Shown here: in pieces, positions 1 through 9,158 of the stretch
Position numbering within the stretch: the first letter of the stretch is position 1
Layout of the letters: each line of letters starts with the position of its first letter
DNA from: an uncultured Hyphomicrobiales bacterium
GTDB taxonomy: Bacteria; Pseudomonadota; Alphaproteobacteria; Rhizobiales; Hyphomicrobiaceae
Length of the DNA: 45,173 nucleotides
NCBI GenBank assembly: GCA_902826255.1
Contig: CADEEC010000005.1
Location: 1 to 45,173, forward strand
Direction: 5' to 3'
Program-made: the position numbers and the translations under genes
Notes under the pieces: model-generated
The model's input: the letters and a program-made list of their open reading frames with translations, nothing else
Told to the model about the DNA's origin: nothing
Databases searched by the model: none

Positions 1-2
1 TC

Positions 3-296
3 GCCGCTGCACTCCGCCTCTACCACAACGGCGAGATCGGCCTGATCCCGCTGCTAAAGGCTATGACCATCAATCCCGCACGCCTGCTCGGGCTTCCCTC
101 CGGACGCATCGAGAAAGGGTCGCCTGCCGATCTCATTCTTGTCGATCTCGGCCAGCCGTGGGTGGTGGACAAGGCGGAAATCCGTGCACGCTCGAAGAAC
201 TCGCCGTTCGACGAGAGCAAGATGCAGGGCCGCGTGCTGCTGACGATGGTTGCCGGCAAACCCGTGTACCAATACGCTGGCGCCGAGCGCGGCTGA
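3..296 (+). CDS. pyrC: Dihydroorotase, C-terminal fragment
   Basis: Only the last 97 codons lie in the window; the gene enters from the left edge in the frame starting at base 3. The visible part reads like the end of an amidohydrolase-fold dihydroorotase: an [10 protein letters not shown] segment, then a [15 protein letters not shown] strand that forms the closing beta-sandwich, then NSPF and a short C-terminal strand (VAGKPVYQY). Dihydroorotase closes carbamoyl aspartate to dihydroorotate in pyrimidine synthesis. The metal-binding HxH region is outside the window, so a non-catalytic PyrC paralogue (PyrC', paired with PyrB) cannot be excluded. plsY starts 22 bases downstream on the same strand, the usual alphaproteobacterial order. 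Confidence 0.85.
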   Translation, partial: AAALRLYHNGEIGLIPLLKAMTINPARLLGLPSGRIEKGSPADLILVDLGQPWVVDKAEIRARSKNSPFDESKMQGRVLLTMVAGKPVYQYAGAERG

Positions 297-318
297 CGTC
301 GCGCCTCACGGGGCGCTC

Positions 319-969
319 ATGACACTTCTTTTCACGTCCTACGGCCTGCTGGCCTTGGCTGCCGGCTATCTGCTCGGCTCGATCCCGTTCGGCCTGCTGC
401 TGACCAAGGCCGCCGGCCTGGGCGACGTGCGCAGCATCGGCTCCGGCAACATCGGCGCCACCAACGTGCTGCGCACGGGCCGCAAGGGCCTCGCGGCGGC
501 GACCCTCCTGCTCGATGCGCTGAAGGGCACGGTGGCCGTCCTCATCGTCTACGATATCGCGCTCCGCTACGGCGGCGGCAACGTCTACGACCACGGCCAC
601 CTGCACGACGCCGTGCAGTACGGCTACATCGCGGGACTCGGCGCTTTCCTCGGCCACATCTATCCAGTGTGGCTGCGGTTTGTGGGCGGCAAGGGCGTCG
701 CCACCTTCATCGGCGTCCTGATCGGCGTGAACTGGCCGGTAGCCGCCCTGTTCGGCCTGGTGTGGCTCGCGGTGGCCGTCCTCACGCGCTATTCCTCGCT
801 CGCCGCGCTCTCAGCGACAGCCGGCGTCGTTCTCTTCTACCTCGTCACGGGCTGGACCGGCCTGCCCTTCATCATCGTGATGGCGGCGTTGCTGATCCTC
901 AAGCATCACGCCAACATTCGCCGGCTGCTCGACGGACAGGAGAGCAAGATCGGTGCCCGATCATCATGA
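319..969 (+). CDS. plsY: Glycerol-3-phosphate acyltransferase PlsY
   Basis: Integral membrane acyltransferase of 216 residues that moves an acyl group from acyl-phosphate to glycerol-3-phosphate, the first step of phospholipid synthesis. The three family loops are visible: GSIPFG near the N-terminus, [11 protein letters not shown] (about residues 40-50) and [18 protein letters not shown] (about residues 112-130). Hydrophobic segments fill the rest. I chose the ATG at 319 over an upstream in-frame start at 250, because the upstream 23 residues are not hydrophobic and lie inside the end of pyrC. The 3' end overlaps the dprA start by 17 bases, so the two are probably cotranscribed and translationally coupled. 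Confidence 0.95.
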   Translation: MTLLFTSYGLLALAAGYLLGSIPFGLLLTKAAGLGDVRSIGSGNIGATNVLRTGRKGLAAATLLLDALKGTVAVLIVYDIALRYGGGNVYDHGHLHDAVQYGYIAGLGAFLGHIYPVWLRFVGGKGVATFIGVLIGVNWPVAALFGLVWLAVAVLTRYSSLAALSATAGVVLFYLVTGWTGLPFIIVMAALLILKHHANIRRLLDGQESKIGARSS

Positions 970-2116
970 AGAGCGCACACGCCTGCTGCCGGCGCCGCTG
1001 CCGCAGGCGCCGCTCGATGATGTTCAGCGCCTCGCCTGCCTGCGTCTGATCCGCAGCGAGAACGTCGGGCCTGTCACCTTCCGCGAGTTGATCAACCATT
1101 TCGGCGGCGCGGAAGCTGCGCTCGCGGCACTTCCCGATCTGTCGCGGCGCGGCGGTCGCCGCCAGTCCATCCGCGTCTGCCCGCGCGACGTCGCCGAGGC
1201 GGAGCTCGACGCCGCCCGCGCCATCGGTGCGCACCCGCTGTTCACGATCGAGCCCGGCTATCCGCCGGCGCTGGCCGCCGTCGACGCGCCACCGCCGCTG
1301 CTCTACGTCAAGGGCGACACCCGCCAGCTCGCGCGTCCCATGCTCGCCATCGTCGGCGCCCGCAACGGCTCCGCTGCGGGCCAGAAGATCGCCCGCCAGT
1401 TCGCATCGCATATCGGTGCCGCCGGTTTCGTCATCGCCTCCGGGCTCGCACGCGGCATCGATGCAGCAGCGCATGAGGCTGCACTCGCAACCGGAACGGT
1501 CGCCGTGATCGCCGGCGGCCTCGACACCATCTATCCGCCGGAGAACGCGAAACTGCAGGAGGTCATTGCCGAGCGCGGCTGCGTGATCGGTGAGAACCCG
1601 CCCGGTTTCATGCCGCGCGGCAAGGATTTCCCCCGCCGCAACCGCATCATTTCCGGCGTCTCGCTCGGCGTGCTGGTGGTGGAAGCCGCGCGCCGCTCCG
1701 GCACGCTCACTACCGCCCGCATGGCCGGCGAGCAGGGCCGCGAAGTATTCGCCATCCCCGGCCACCCGCTCGATCCGCGGGCGGAGGGCACCAACATGCT
1801 GCTCAAGTCCGGCGCCACCCTCGTCACCGAGCCGGACGATGTCCTTTCCGCCCTTGCCCCCTTGCTACGCGAGACCCCCTCGCCGTTCCACGCACCGTCC
1901 CCCGAGCCGACCCTACCTGCAGCGCCAATCCAATCTGGGGTGGCCGACGGGGACCGGGAGACGGTCTATGCCGCCCTCGGCCCGGCTCCCATAGATATAG
2001 ATGAGCTTGGCCGGGCCACCGGGCTGCCGGTGCGGGCCATCCAGATCGCCCTGGTGGAGCTGGCGCTTGCCGGCCGCATCGAGCGCCACGGCCACCAGCT
2101 CGTTTCCAGGCGCTGA
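953..2116 (+). CDS. dprA: DNA-processing protein DprA
   Basis: 387-residue DprA/Smf protein, which binds incoming single-stranded DNA and loads RecA during transformation. An N-terminal helical region ([14 protein letters not shown]) precedes a Rossmann-like core with [37 protein letters not shown] and [10 protein letters not shown], all diagnostic of the family. A C-terminal winged-helix-like domain (about residues 325-387) resembles the DML1-like tail common in proteobacterial DprA. The start is a GTG at 953 inside plsY. DprA is widespread in bacteria not known to be competent, so its presence does not prove natural transformation. A GC-rich hairpin follows the stop. Confidence 0.95.
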   Translation: MPDHHEERTRLLPAPLPQAPLDDVQRLACLRLIRSENVGPVTFRELINHFGGAEAALAALPDLSRRGGRRQSIRVCPRDVAEAELDAARAIGAHPLFTIEPGYPPALAAVDAPPPLLYVKGDTRQLARPMLAIVGARNGSAAGQKIARQFASHIGAAGFVIASGLARGIDAAAHEAALATGTVAVIAGGLDTIYPPENAKLQEVIAERGCVIGENPPGFMPRGKDFPRRNRIISGVSLGVLVVEAARRSGTLTTARMAGEQGREVFAIPGHPLDPRAEGTNMLLKSGATLVTEPDDVLSALAPLLRETPSPFHAPSPEPTLPAAPIQSGVADGDRETVYAALGPAPIDIDELGRATGLPVRAIQIALVELALAGRIERHGHQLVSRR

Positions 2117-2125
2117 AAATGGAAA

Positions 2126-2162
2126 GGGCGCTCTTGCCGGGGAGGGGAGGACAAGAGCGCCC
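2126..2162 (+). terminator. Strong GC-rich hairpin after dprA
   Basis: A perfect 11-bp inverted repeat (GGGCGCTCTTG at 2126-2136 and CAAGAGCGCCC at 2152-2162) flanks a 15-base purine-rich loop, 10 bases after the dprA stop. No T-tract follows, so it is not a textbook intrinsic terminator. It may stabilise the 3' end of the pyrC-plsY-dprA transcript or act with Rho. Confidence 0.5.
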
Positions 2163-2340
2163 ATTGTGGTGGCCTTGAGGGGGAACAAGGTCACGAGCGC
2201 ATCCTCAAATGTGGGGATGCGTCCCCCTAAAAACCGCCGGGAAGGCCCCCGGTTCCCGCCCGAAGCGGCATTTTTCACTGACCCGGTCTTCAGCCGCATG
2301 CACAGGATGTGGACAGAAACTCGCCGCTTCCTCGTTTTAT

Positions 2341-2354
2341 TTCAATATATTGAA
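2341..2354. promoter_or_regulatory. AT-rich perfect palindrome upstream of topA
   Basis: TTCAATATATTGAA is identical to its reverse complement, in a region otherwise well above 60% GC. It lies 35 bp upstream of a TTGACA hexamer and about 150 bp upstream of the topA start. It could be an operator or a topology-sensitive promoter element; no known regulator site is matched. Confidence 0.4.
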
Positions 2355-2388
2355 CACCGTGGAGCACTCGCAGCCGCAGGCGGCTGGT

Positions 2389-2417
2389 TTGACATGGCCC
2401 ATGTCCTCCACCATGTT
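2389..2417 (+). promoter_or_regulatory. Candidate topA promoter
   Basis: A consensus -35 hexamer TTGACA (2389-2394), a 17-base spacer and a weak -10 CATGTT (2412-2417). Transcription from here would give a leader of about 80 bases before the topA ATG. Only the -35 is convincing. Confidence 0.4.
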
Positions 2418-2503
2418 CTGGCCGCCAATCGGCATTTATCCGTAACAAAGTAACGGGCGGCTGACCCCTCCGGCTTCAGGGCCGAGAGCACCCGCGGGGC
2501 TTC

Positions 2504-5257
2504 ATGAACGTCGTCATTGTCGAATCCGCCGCCAAGGCCAAGGCCATCAACAAGTACCTGGGCTCCAGCTTCAAGGTGCTGGCCTCCTACGGCCACGTGC
2601 GCGATCTCCCGCCCAAGGACGGCTCGGTCGAGCCGGACAACGACTTCCAGATGCACTGGGACGTGGATGGCCGCTCCCAGAAGGTCATGCGCGAAATCGC
2701 GGCAGCCGTAAAAAATGCCGATAAACTGATCCTCGCCACCGACCCTGACCGTGAGGGCGAGGCCATTTCCTGGCACATCCTGCGCATCCTCGAGGAGAGG
2801 AAGGCGCTCAAGAAGGGCGTGCCCGTCGAGCGCGTCACCTTCAACGCCGTCACCAAGCAGTCGGTGCTGGAAGCCTTCAAGTCGCCGCGCAGCATCGATG
2901 CGCCGCTGGTGGAAGCCTACCTCGCCCGCCGTGCGCTGGACTACCTGGTCGGTTTCACGCTGTCGCCGGTGCTGTGGCGCAAGCTGCCCGGCGCCCGTTC
3001 TGCCGGCCGCGTGCAATCCGTCGCGCTACGCCTCGTCTGTGACCGCGAGGCCGAGATCGAGGCCTTCAAGACCGATGAGTACTGGACCATCGAGGCAACG
3101 CTGGCGACCAACGCCGGCGAGGAATTCGGCGCGCGCCTGTCGTCGATCGACGGCCGCAAGCTCGACAAGCTCGACATCAAGGACGAAGCCTCCGCCACCG
3201 CCATCAAGGCCGCCATCGAGAAGGGCGACTTCAAGATCGTGCGCGTCGAGAAGAAGGCGGTGAAGCGCAATCCCTATCCGCCGTTCGCCACCTCCACGCT
3301 GCAGATGGATGCCTCGCGCAAGCTCGGCTTCTCGGCCAAGCAAACCATGCAGCTTGCCCAGCGCCTGTACGAAGGCGTCGACATCGGCGGCGAGACGGTC
3401 GGCCTCATCACCTACATGCGAACCGACGGCGTCACCATCATCCCGGAAGCGATCAATTCCATCCGCGGCCTGATCGCGCGCGAATATTCGCAGCGCTTCG
3501 TCGCGCCCTTCATCCGCGAGTACAAGACCAAGGCCAAGAACGCGCAGGAAGCGCACGAGGCCGTGCGCCCGACCGACCCTGCGCGCCGGCCGCAGGATGT
3601 CACCCGCTATCTGGAGCGCGACCAGGCACGCCTCTACGAGCTGATCTGGAAGCGCACCGTGGCGAGCCAGATGGCCTCGGCCGAGCTGGAGCAGACCACG
3701 GCCGACATCGAAGTGAAGGGCCGCGACGGCAAGACCTATGTCCTGCGTGCTACCGGCTCGATCGTGCAGTTCGAAGGCTTCCTCAAGGTCTACGAGGAAG
3801 GCCGCGACGACCGCGTGCGCGTGGTCGAGAAGGGCAAGGAGGACCACTCCGAGGACGACGACAGCCGCCGTCTGCCCGCGCTAGCCGAGGGCGACCGCGT
3901 CACCGACCGCAAGATCGAGCCCGAGCAGCACTTCACCCAACCGCCGCCCCGCTATTCGGAGGCCACCCTCGTCAAGCGCATGGAAGAGCTCGGCATCGGC
4001 CGGCCGTCTACATACGCCTCCACGCTCGCCGTGCTGCAGGAGCGCGACTACGTCCGCATCGAGAAGAAGCGACTGATCCCCGAAGACAAGGGACGCCTCG
4101 TCATCGCGTTCCTGGAAAGCTTTTTCACGCGCTACGTCGAGTACGACTTCACCGCCGACCTGGAGGGTAAACTCGACCTCATCTCCGACGGCAAGCTGGA
4201 GTGGAAGGACGTCCTGCGCGACTTCTGGAAGAACTTCATGGGCGCGGTCGATGAGATCAAGGACCTGCGCGTCAGCGAGGTTCTGGAAGCGCTGAACGAA
4301 ATCCTCGGGCCCCATATCTTTCCGCCGAAGGCGGAAGGCGGCGACCCGCGCCAGTGCCCCAACTGCGGCGAGGGTCGTCTGAGCCTCAAGGTCAGCGGCA
4401 AGTTCGGTGCTTTCATCGGCTGCTCGCGTTATCCCGACTGCCGCTTCACGCGCCAGCTCTCGCAGACGACCGACGGCCCCGCCGAAGCCAACAATCCCGA
4501 CGGCAAGCTACTCGGACATGATCCCGACACTGGCCTCGCTGTGACGCTGCGCACCGGCCGCTTTGGCCCCTACGTCCAACTCGGCGAGGGATCAAAGGAA
4601 GACAAGCCCAAGCGTTCCTCCGTGCCGCGCGGTATCGATGCGAACACGATCGACCTGGAAAAAGCGCTGCAACTCCTGTCGTTGCCGCGCGAGGTCGGCA
4701 TGCATCCGGAAACCGGCACGCCCATCACGGCGGGCCTCGGACGCTACGGTCCCTTCATCCTGCACGACGGCACCTACGCCAATCTGCCGTCTGTTGAGGA
4801 AGTGTTCTCCGTCGGCATCAACCGCGCCGTGGTTCTTCTCGCCGAGAAGCGTGCCGGCGGCGGCAAGGGCCGCTTCCAGCGTGCCGCACCGACCGTCGTG
4901 AAGGAGCTTGGCGAGCATCCCTCGGAAGGTGGCAAGGTGCAGGTCCTCTCAGGCCGGTACGGCCCCTATGTGAAGCACGGCGACATCAACGCCACGCTCC
5001 CGCGCGGCAAGGAGCCGGCCGAGCTGACCATGGACGAGGCCGTACTGCTTATCGCCGAGCGCGCCGCTAAGGGCCCCTCCAAGAAAAAGGGCAGGAACGC
5101 CAAAGCGAGGTCTAAGCCCGAAGCAATGGCGGATGCCGCGAGCAAGAAGCCCGTGAAGGCGAAAGCCAAGGCCGCGGACAAGCCTGCCAAGGCCAAGGCC
5201 GCCCCGGCCAAGAAAAAAACCAAGGGCAAGTCGGCGACCCGCGAGGCGGCGGAGTAG
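2504..5257 (+). CDS. topA: DNA topoisomerase I (type IA)
   Basis: 917-residue type IA topoisomerase that relaxes negative supercoils. The N-terminal TOPRIM domain has the catalytic Glu in IVESAAKAK and the metal motif DPDREGEA (residues 80-87). The active-site tyrosine is Y304 in LITYMRTDG. RSAGRVQS and GRPSTYAS motifs are also present. One C-terminal zinc finger is visible (CPNC at about residue 618, then CSRYPDC). It is followed by repeats of the GRYGPY/GRFGPYV type, as in alphaproteobacterial TopA, and a Lys/Ala-rich tail over the last 60 residues that probably binds DNA nonspecifically. rnr starts 9 bases downstream, so the two are likely an operon. Confidence 0.98.
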   Translation: MNVVIVESAAKAKAINKYLGSSFKVLASYGHVRDLPPKDGSVEPDNDFQMHWDVDGRSQKVMREIAAAVKNADKLILATDPDREGEAISWHILRILEERKALKKGVPVERVTFNAVTKQSVLEAFKSPRSIDAPLVEAYLARRALDYLVGFTLSPVLWRKLPGARSAGRVQSVALRLVCDREAEIEAFKTDEYWTIEATLATNAGEEFGARLSSIDGRKLDKLDIKDEASATAIKAAIEKGDFKIVRVEKKAVKRNPYPPFATSTLQMDASRKLGFSAKQTMQLAQRLYEGVDIGGETVGLITYMRTDGVTIIPEAINSIRGLIAREYSQRFVAPFIREYKTKAKNAQEAHEAVRPTDPARRPQDVTRYLERDQARLYELIWKRTVASQMASAELEQTTADIEVKGRDGKTYVLRATGSIVQFEGFLKVYEEGRDDRVRVVEKGKEDHSEDDDSRRLPALAEGDRVTDRKIEPEQHFTQPPPRYSEATLVKRMEELGIGRPSTYASTLAVLQERDYVRIEKKRLIPEDKGRLVIAFLESFFTRYVEYDFTADLEGKLDLISDGKLEWKDVLRDFWKNFMGAVDEIKDLRVSEVLEALNEILGPHIFPPKAEGGDPRQCPNCGEGRLSLKVSGKFGAFIGCSRYPDCRFTRQLSQTTDGPAEANNPDGKLLGHDPDTGLAVTLRTGRFGPYVQLGEGSKEDKPKRSSVPRGIDANTIDLEKALQLLSLPREVGMHPETGTPITAGLGRYGPFILHDGTYANLPSVEEVFSVGINRAVVLLAEKRAGGGKGRFQRAAPTVVKELGEHPSEGGKVQVLSGRYGPYVKHGDINATLPRGKEPAELTMDEAVLLIAERAAKGPSKKKGRNAKARSKPEAMADAASKKPVKAKAKAADKPAKAKAAPAKKKTKGKSATREAAE

Positions 5258-5266
5258 ACAGAGCGA

Positions 5267-7528
5267 GTGGCGCGCAAACCCAAACAGCCCCGCCGCACCG
5301 GCCTGCCGTCCAAGGGAGAGATACTGGAGTTCGTCAGGAACGCCCGCGTCGTTCCCGGCAAGCGCGAGATCACACGCGCGTTTTCCGTGAAGGGCAGCGA
5401 CCGCGCCGCCCTCAAGCAACTTCTCATCGAGATGGCCGACGAGGGCCTGCTCACCGGCAACCGCAAGGGCTTCAAGCAGCCGGGCACATTGCCGCCTGTC
5501 ACCGTGCTCAATATCGTTGCCCGCGATGACGACGGTGAGCTTATCGGCGAGCCCGCCGTCTGGGATGCCGAGGAAGGCGACCGCCCGCGCGTGCTCATCC
5601 TGGCGGATCGGCGCGGCCGCAGCGGCGGCGAAGGCGCACTCGGCCAGGGCGACCGCATCCTCGCCCGCCTCACGCGGCTCGACGAGGTCGACGTAGCCGG
5701 CTACCGCTACGAGGCCCAGCCCATCAAGCGCCTGCCGAAGGAGAAGGTGCGCCAGCTCGGCATCTTCCGCGCGCATGCCAAGGGCGGCGGCGTCATCGAT
5801 CCCGTCGACCGCAAGGAGATGCGCGAGTGGCGTGTCAACGCCGGCGACGAAGGCGGGGCCGCGAACGGCGACCTCGTGCGCTTCGACCTCGCGCGTGCCG
5901 GCCGCATGGGCGTCCCGCAGGCACGCATCGTGGAGAGCCTCGGCAATCCGCAAGACCAGCGCAAGATCAGCCTGATTGCCGTGCACGCCCACGGCATCCC
6001 CGATGAATTCCCGCCTGGTGTGCTGGCCGAGGTCGAAACGCTGGAGCCGCCCAAGCTCGCCGGGCGTACCGATCTGCGCACGCTCGGTCTCCTCACCATC
6101 GATCCCGTGGACGCGCGCGATCATGACGACGCCGTGCACGCCGCCCCCGACGCCGATCCGCGCAACCCCGGCGGCTTTATCGTTCACGTCGCCATCGCCG
6201 ACGTCGCCCACTACGTCCGCCCTGGCACCCGCCTCGACCGCGAAGCGCAGACGCGCGGCAACTCCGTCTATTTCCCCGACCGCGTCGTGCCGATGCTGCC
6301 GGAGCGCATCTCAAACGACCTCTGCTCCCTGCGCGAGCACGAAGAGCGACCGTGCCTTGCTGTGCGCATGATCTTCGACAAGGACGGCGAGAAGAAAAGC
6401 CACACCTTCCTGCGCGCCATGATGCGCTCAGCCGCCAAGCTTTCCTACGAGGAGGCGCAGGCCGCCATCGACGGCCGGCCAAACGCCAAGACGCAACCTC
6501 TCCTCGAGTCGGCACTGAAGCCGCTATGGGCCGCCTATGGTGTGCTCGCCGCCGCGCGCGACCGCCGCCAGCCGCTCGACCTCGACCTGCCCGAGCGCAA
6601 GATCCTGATCGACAAACAGGGACGCGTGGATCGCGTCGTGACGCCGGAGCGCCTAACCGCGCACCGCTTGATCGAGGAGTTCATGATCCAGGCCAACGTC
6701 GCCGCGGCGGAGGCACTGGAAGCCAAGCGCTCCCCGGTCGTCTACCGGGTGCACGACACGCCGTCGAAGGAGAAACTCATCGCGCTCGGAGATTTCCTGC
6801 AATCGCTGGATATGGGCGTGCCGAAAGCCTCCACGCTGCGCCCCGGCGACTTCAACCGCATCCTCGCGCAGGCCAAAAACATGCCTGTGACGGAGCTCGT
6901 CAACGAAGTCGTGCTGCGCTCTCAATCCCAGGCCGTGTACGCGGCGGAGAACATCGGCCACTTCGGCCTCAACCTGCAGCGCTATGCGCACTTCACCTCG
7001 CCCATCCGCCGTTACGCCGATCTCGTCGTGCACCGCGCGCTCATCCGCGCGCTCGGTCTTGGTGCCGGCGGCATCACAGAAGATCAGTCCGCGCAGCTGG
7101 CCGAGATCGCGCAGGCCATCTCCGACACCGAGCGCCGTGCCATGGCCGCCGAGCGCGAAACTGCGGACCGCCTCATCGCCGGCTACCTGGCGGATCGTGT
7201 CGGCGCTGAGTTCTCTGGCCGCATCTCCGGCGTCACGCGCTCCGCCGTGTTCGTACGCCTCAACGATACCGGCGCCGACGGCATCGTGCCGGCCGCTGCC
7301 CTCGGCTCCGACTACTACCGGCACGACGAGACCGCGCACGCGCTGGTGGGCGACCGCACCGGAGAGGCGTTCCGTCTCGGCGATCAGGTCAACGTCCGGC
7401 TCGTGGAGGCGATACCCACCGCCGGCGCACTCCGCTTCGAGATGCTGTCGAAGGGCAAGCGGCTCGGCCCGCAGCCCAAGCAGGGCAAGCGCGGCCGTGC
7501 ACATATCCGCAGCCGAAGGCGCTTCTGA
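5267..7528 (+). CDS. rnr: Ribonuclease R
   Basis: 753-residue processive 3'-5' exoribonuclease that degrades structured RNA. It has an N-terminal winged-helix/cold-shock region (residues 1-260), then the RNB catalytic domain with its metal-binding aspartates in IDPVDARDHDDAV (D279, D285, D287, D288). The conserved HFTSPIRRYADL segment follows near residue 578. A C-terminal S1 domain (about 645-725) precedes a short basic tail. The start is a GTG at 5267, nine bases after the topA stop. Topoisomerase I beside RNase R is a common alphaproteobacterial arrangement. RNase II is ruled out by length and by the basic C-terminus. Confidence 0.96.
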   Translation: MARKPKQPRRTGLPSKGEILEFVRNARVVPGKREITRAFSVKGSDRAALKQLLIEMADEGLLTGNRKGFKQPGTLPPVTVLNIVARDDDGELIGEPAVWDAEEGDRPRVLILADRRGRSGGEGALGQGDRILARLTRLDEVDVAGYRYEAQPIKRLPKEKVRQLGIFRAHAKGGGVIDPVDRKEMREWRVNAGDEGGAANGDLVRFDLARAGRMGVPQARIVESLGNPQDQRKISLIAVHAHGIPDEFPPGVLAEVETLEPPKLAGRTDLRTLGLLTIDPVDARDHDDAVHAAPDADPRNPGGFIVHVAIADVAHYVRPGTRLDREAQTRGNSVYFPDRVVPMLPERISNDLCSLREHEERPCLAVRMIFDKDGEKKSHTFLRAMMRSAAKLSYEEAQAAIDGRPNAKTQPLLESALKPLWAAYGVLAAARDRRQPLDLDLPERKILIDKQGRVDRVVTPERLTAHRLIEEFMIQANVAAAEALEAKRSPVVYRVHDTPSKEKLIALGDFLQSLDMGVPKASTLRPGDFNRILAQAKNMPVTELVNEVVLRSQSQAVYAAENIGHFGLNLQRYAHFTSPIRRYADLVVHRALIRALGLGAGGITEDQSAQLAEIAQAISDTERRAMAAERETADRLIAGYLADRVGAEFSGRISGVTRSAVFVRLNDTGADGIVPAAALGSDYYRHDETAHALVGDRTGEAFRLGDQVNVRLVEAIPTAGALRFEMLSKGKRLGPQPKQGKRGRAHIRSRRRF

Positions 7529-7608
7529 CACAGGCCGTCCCGAAACCGCAGCCCAGGGCATCGGCGTGTGTTGACCGTATCGACCATGCGGCTAGACCCC
7601 ATGAAGAG

Positions 7609-8352
7609 ATGCCACCAAACCCGGCTCCCATGACGGCACCGACGAAGACCCTGAAAGTTCTGCGCCCGCGCGACGCGGCGACGCTCATCATGGTCGACAC
7701 ATCGACGGGCGAGCCGCGCGTGCTGCTCGGCCGCCGCCGGCCTGACCTGGTGTTCATGCCCGGCCGCTACGTGTTTCCCGGCGGACGCGTCGATCCCGGC
7801 GACCGCACCATCGAAGCTGCCGACGAGCTGGAGGATGGCAACGTTCGCAATCTCCAGGAGCAGATGAAGGGCAGCCCGAGCGCAAAGCGCGCACGGGCGC
7901 TGGCACTGGCAGCCGTGCGGGAGATGTTCGAGGAAGCAGGGCTGCTTGTCGGTGTTCCCACGCAAACGCCGGTGGAGCCATCCTCGCCGACCTGGCGCGA
8001 CTTCTTTGCTCTTGGCTACAGGCCGTCTCTCGTACGCCTCACCTTCTTCGCACGCGCCATCACGCCGCCAGGCCGGCCGCGCCGTTTCGACACACGCTTC
8101 TTCTGCGCACCGGCCGACGCCATCGTTCACAAAGTCGCGATTGCCGATGGTGAATTGTCCGATCTCGAGTGGCATTCGATCGCCCAGGCGCGAACGCTCG
8201 AGCTGCCCAATATCACACGGGTGGTGCTGGAGGATTTGGGAGAGCGCATCGCCGCCGGCGCACTCGGCAACAGCGGCCTGCCCGTACCATTTTACCACCG
8301 TCGCGCGGGTGCCTTCCATCGCGACCTGATCGGCGGCCATCTACATCCTTGA
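7609..8352 (+). CDS. NUDIX hydrolase with an insertion in the NUDIX box
   Basis: 247-residue NUDIX protein. The first half of the NUDIX box (FPGGRVDPGD, about residues 58-67) is separated from the catalytic helix AAVREMFEEAGLL (about residues 103-115) by an unusually long insert. This is the arrangement of NUDT19-like and related hydrolases rather than MutT. The REMFEEAG glutamates that bind Mg2+ are intact. The substrate, probably a nucleoside-diphosphate or CoA derivative, cannot be read from sequence. An alternative ATG at 7630 removes seven residues. A possible promoter (TTGACC at 7571, TAGACC at 7593) lies just upstream. The stop codon overlaps the rpmG -35 element. Confidence 0.88.
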   Translation: MPPNPAPMTAPTKTLKVLRPRDAATLIMVDTSTGEPRVLLGRRRPDLVFMPGRYVFPGGRVDPGDRTIEAADELEDGNVRNLQEQMKGSPSAKRARALALAAVREMFEEAGLLVGVPTQTPVEPSSPTWRDFFALGYRPSLVRLTFFARAITPPGRPRRFDTRFFCAPADAIVHKVAIADGELSDLEWHSIAQARTLELPNITRVVLEDLGERIAAGALGNSGLPVPFYHRRAGAFHRDLIGGHLHP

Positions 8353-8376
8353 CTTGGGTCGTCTGCGCGCTAAAAC
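8349..8376 (+). promoter_or_regulatory. Promoter for rpmG
   Basis: TTGACT (8349-8354), a 16-base spacer, then TAAAAC (8371-8376), a fair sigma70-type match. The -35 element contains the TGA stop of the NUDIX gene. The predicted start of transcription is near 8383, about 45 bases before rpmG. Confidence 0.5.
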
Positions 8377-8427
8377 GTGCCCGCGACACAAAACTGACGT
8401 ACGCACGCTGAAGGCAGCCGAAATCCA

Positions 8428-8595
8428 ATGGCCAAACCTGTCACGCAGAAAATCAAGCTGCTCAGCACCGCTGGCACGGGCTTCTTCTACGTTACGAAGA
8501 AGAACCCAAGAACTGCGACCGACAAGATCACATTCCGCAAATACGATCCCGTTGCCCGCAAGCACGTTGCCTTCAAGGAAACGAAGATAAAGTAG
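8428..8595 (+). CDS. rpmG: 50S ribosomal protein L33
   Basis: 55-residue ribosomal protein L33, a small basic component of the large subunit near the E site. The reading frame begins [20 protein letters not shown] and contains YVTKKNPR and [18 protein letters not shown], which match the family closely. It lacks the CxxC pairs of zinc-type L33, so it is the zinc-independent form. The position downstream of topA-rnr-NUDIX is conserved in alphaproteobacteria. Confidence 0.96.
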   Translation: MAKPVTQKIKLLSTAGTGFFYVTKKNPRTATDKITFRKYDPVARKHVAFKETKIK

Positions 8596-8721
8596 CTGCC
8601 GCTGCGATTGCCGCACGGCCCGCGCGCACCAAGCATACCGAGTGGCTTTGAGCTCTGACGCAGTGCGTCGGCGTAAAGCGCTGCGTTGTCCGCAGCGATG
8701 GACGTTAGTGGGGAGAGGGAT

Positions 8722-8782
8722 GGCCGGCGTCGTGACTGACATCGGCAGCGGGGTAGAAGTCCGAGCAGCCCCGACGCCGGCC
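8722..8782. repeat. Perfect 11-bp inverted repeat with a structured interior
   Basis: GGCCGGCGTCG (8722-8732) pairs perfectly with CGACGCCGGCC (8772-8782) across 39 bases. The interior can form a further GGGG/CCCC stem that competes with the outer one by a single base. This could be the core of a structured RNA or a long terminator of rpmG. No T-tract is present. Confidence 0.4.
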
Positions 8783-9093
8783 TGCCAAGTCATGGACCAA
8801 AGAGGGCGTTGGCCATCGACTTGGCTATCGATCGACCCAACACGGCATCACAAGAGGAGGCCACTCCTAGCCGTTACGGGACGATCATCACCTCACGGCA
8901 TCAGGAGATGCGGCGGACCTGAAAATCCGTGAGGATTCGTGAATTAGGATGAGTGCTGCGCATCGAGCGCGGCAAGGTTTACCCGCAGATCCCTCCTCTG
9001 CAACCCCACGCCAAGATTGCAGACCGGCCGAGAGATTACAAGGGTTTAGGGAAAATCAAGGTAACTTCGGACTATTCCACCGGAAATTGTAGC

Positions 9094-9116
9094 GGCGGGC
9101 TCGGAAACAACCCGCC
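9094..9116 (-). terminator. Candidate terminator of the divK-pleD operon
   Basis: GGCGGG (9094-9099) and CCCGCC (9111-9116) form a 6-bp GC stem with an 11-base loop, about 40 bases past the pleD stop on the minus strand. Only a weak T-rich run follows. Confidence 0.4.
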
Positions 9117-9158
9117 AACCTTTCTCGATTAATATCAGATAGTTAACGAGGAAGCCCC

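Larger units (their letters stand above)
2117..2503. other. 387-bp gap between dprA and topA
   Basis: No convincing gene. From left to right it holds the dprA hairpin (2126-2162), a purine- and C-rich stretch, a 14-bp perfect AT palindrome (2341-2354) and a possible sigma70-type promoter (2389-2417). topA is therefore likely to be transcribed separately from the pyrC-plsY-dprA group. Confidence 0.6.
8596..9158. other. 563-bp gap without a convincing gene
   Basis: The only open frame of note (8642-8932, 96 codons) has no family resemblance and atypical composition. Structure is visible at the RNA level: a perfect 11-bp inverted repeat at 8722-8732/8772-8782, a small hairpin (AATCC-GTGA-GGATT, 8934-8947) and a hairpin just past the pleD stop (9094-9116). 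It may hold a noncoding RNA or only the terminators of rpmG and pleD. Confidence 0.5.

Noticed and set aside
2504..8595. Restriction/defence or phage system in the first 10 kb
   Set aside because: DprA, TopA and RNase R are core housekeeping genes here; no nuclease-sensor or abortive-infection pairing is seen.
8642..8932. 96-codon open frame in the rpmG-pleD gap
   Set aside because: No family phrases and poor protein composition (many Arg, Pro and Trp from GC-rich sequence). It runs through the strong inverted repeat.
8921..8950. tRNA-like anticodon arm (CCTGAAAATCC)
   Set aside because: The stem does not pair in a tRNA register and there is no T-arm or acceptor stem around it.
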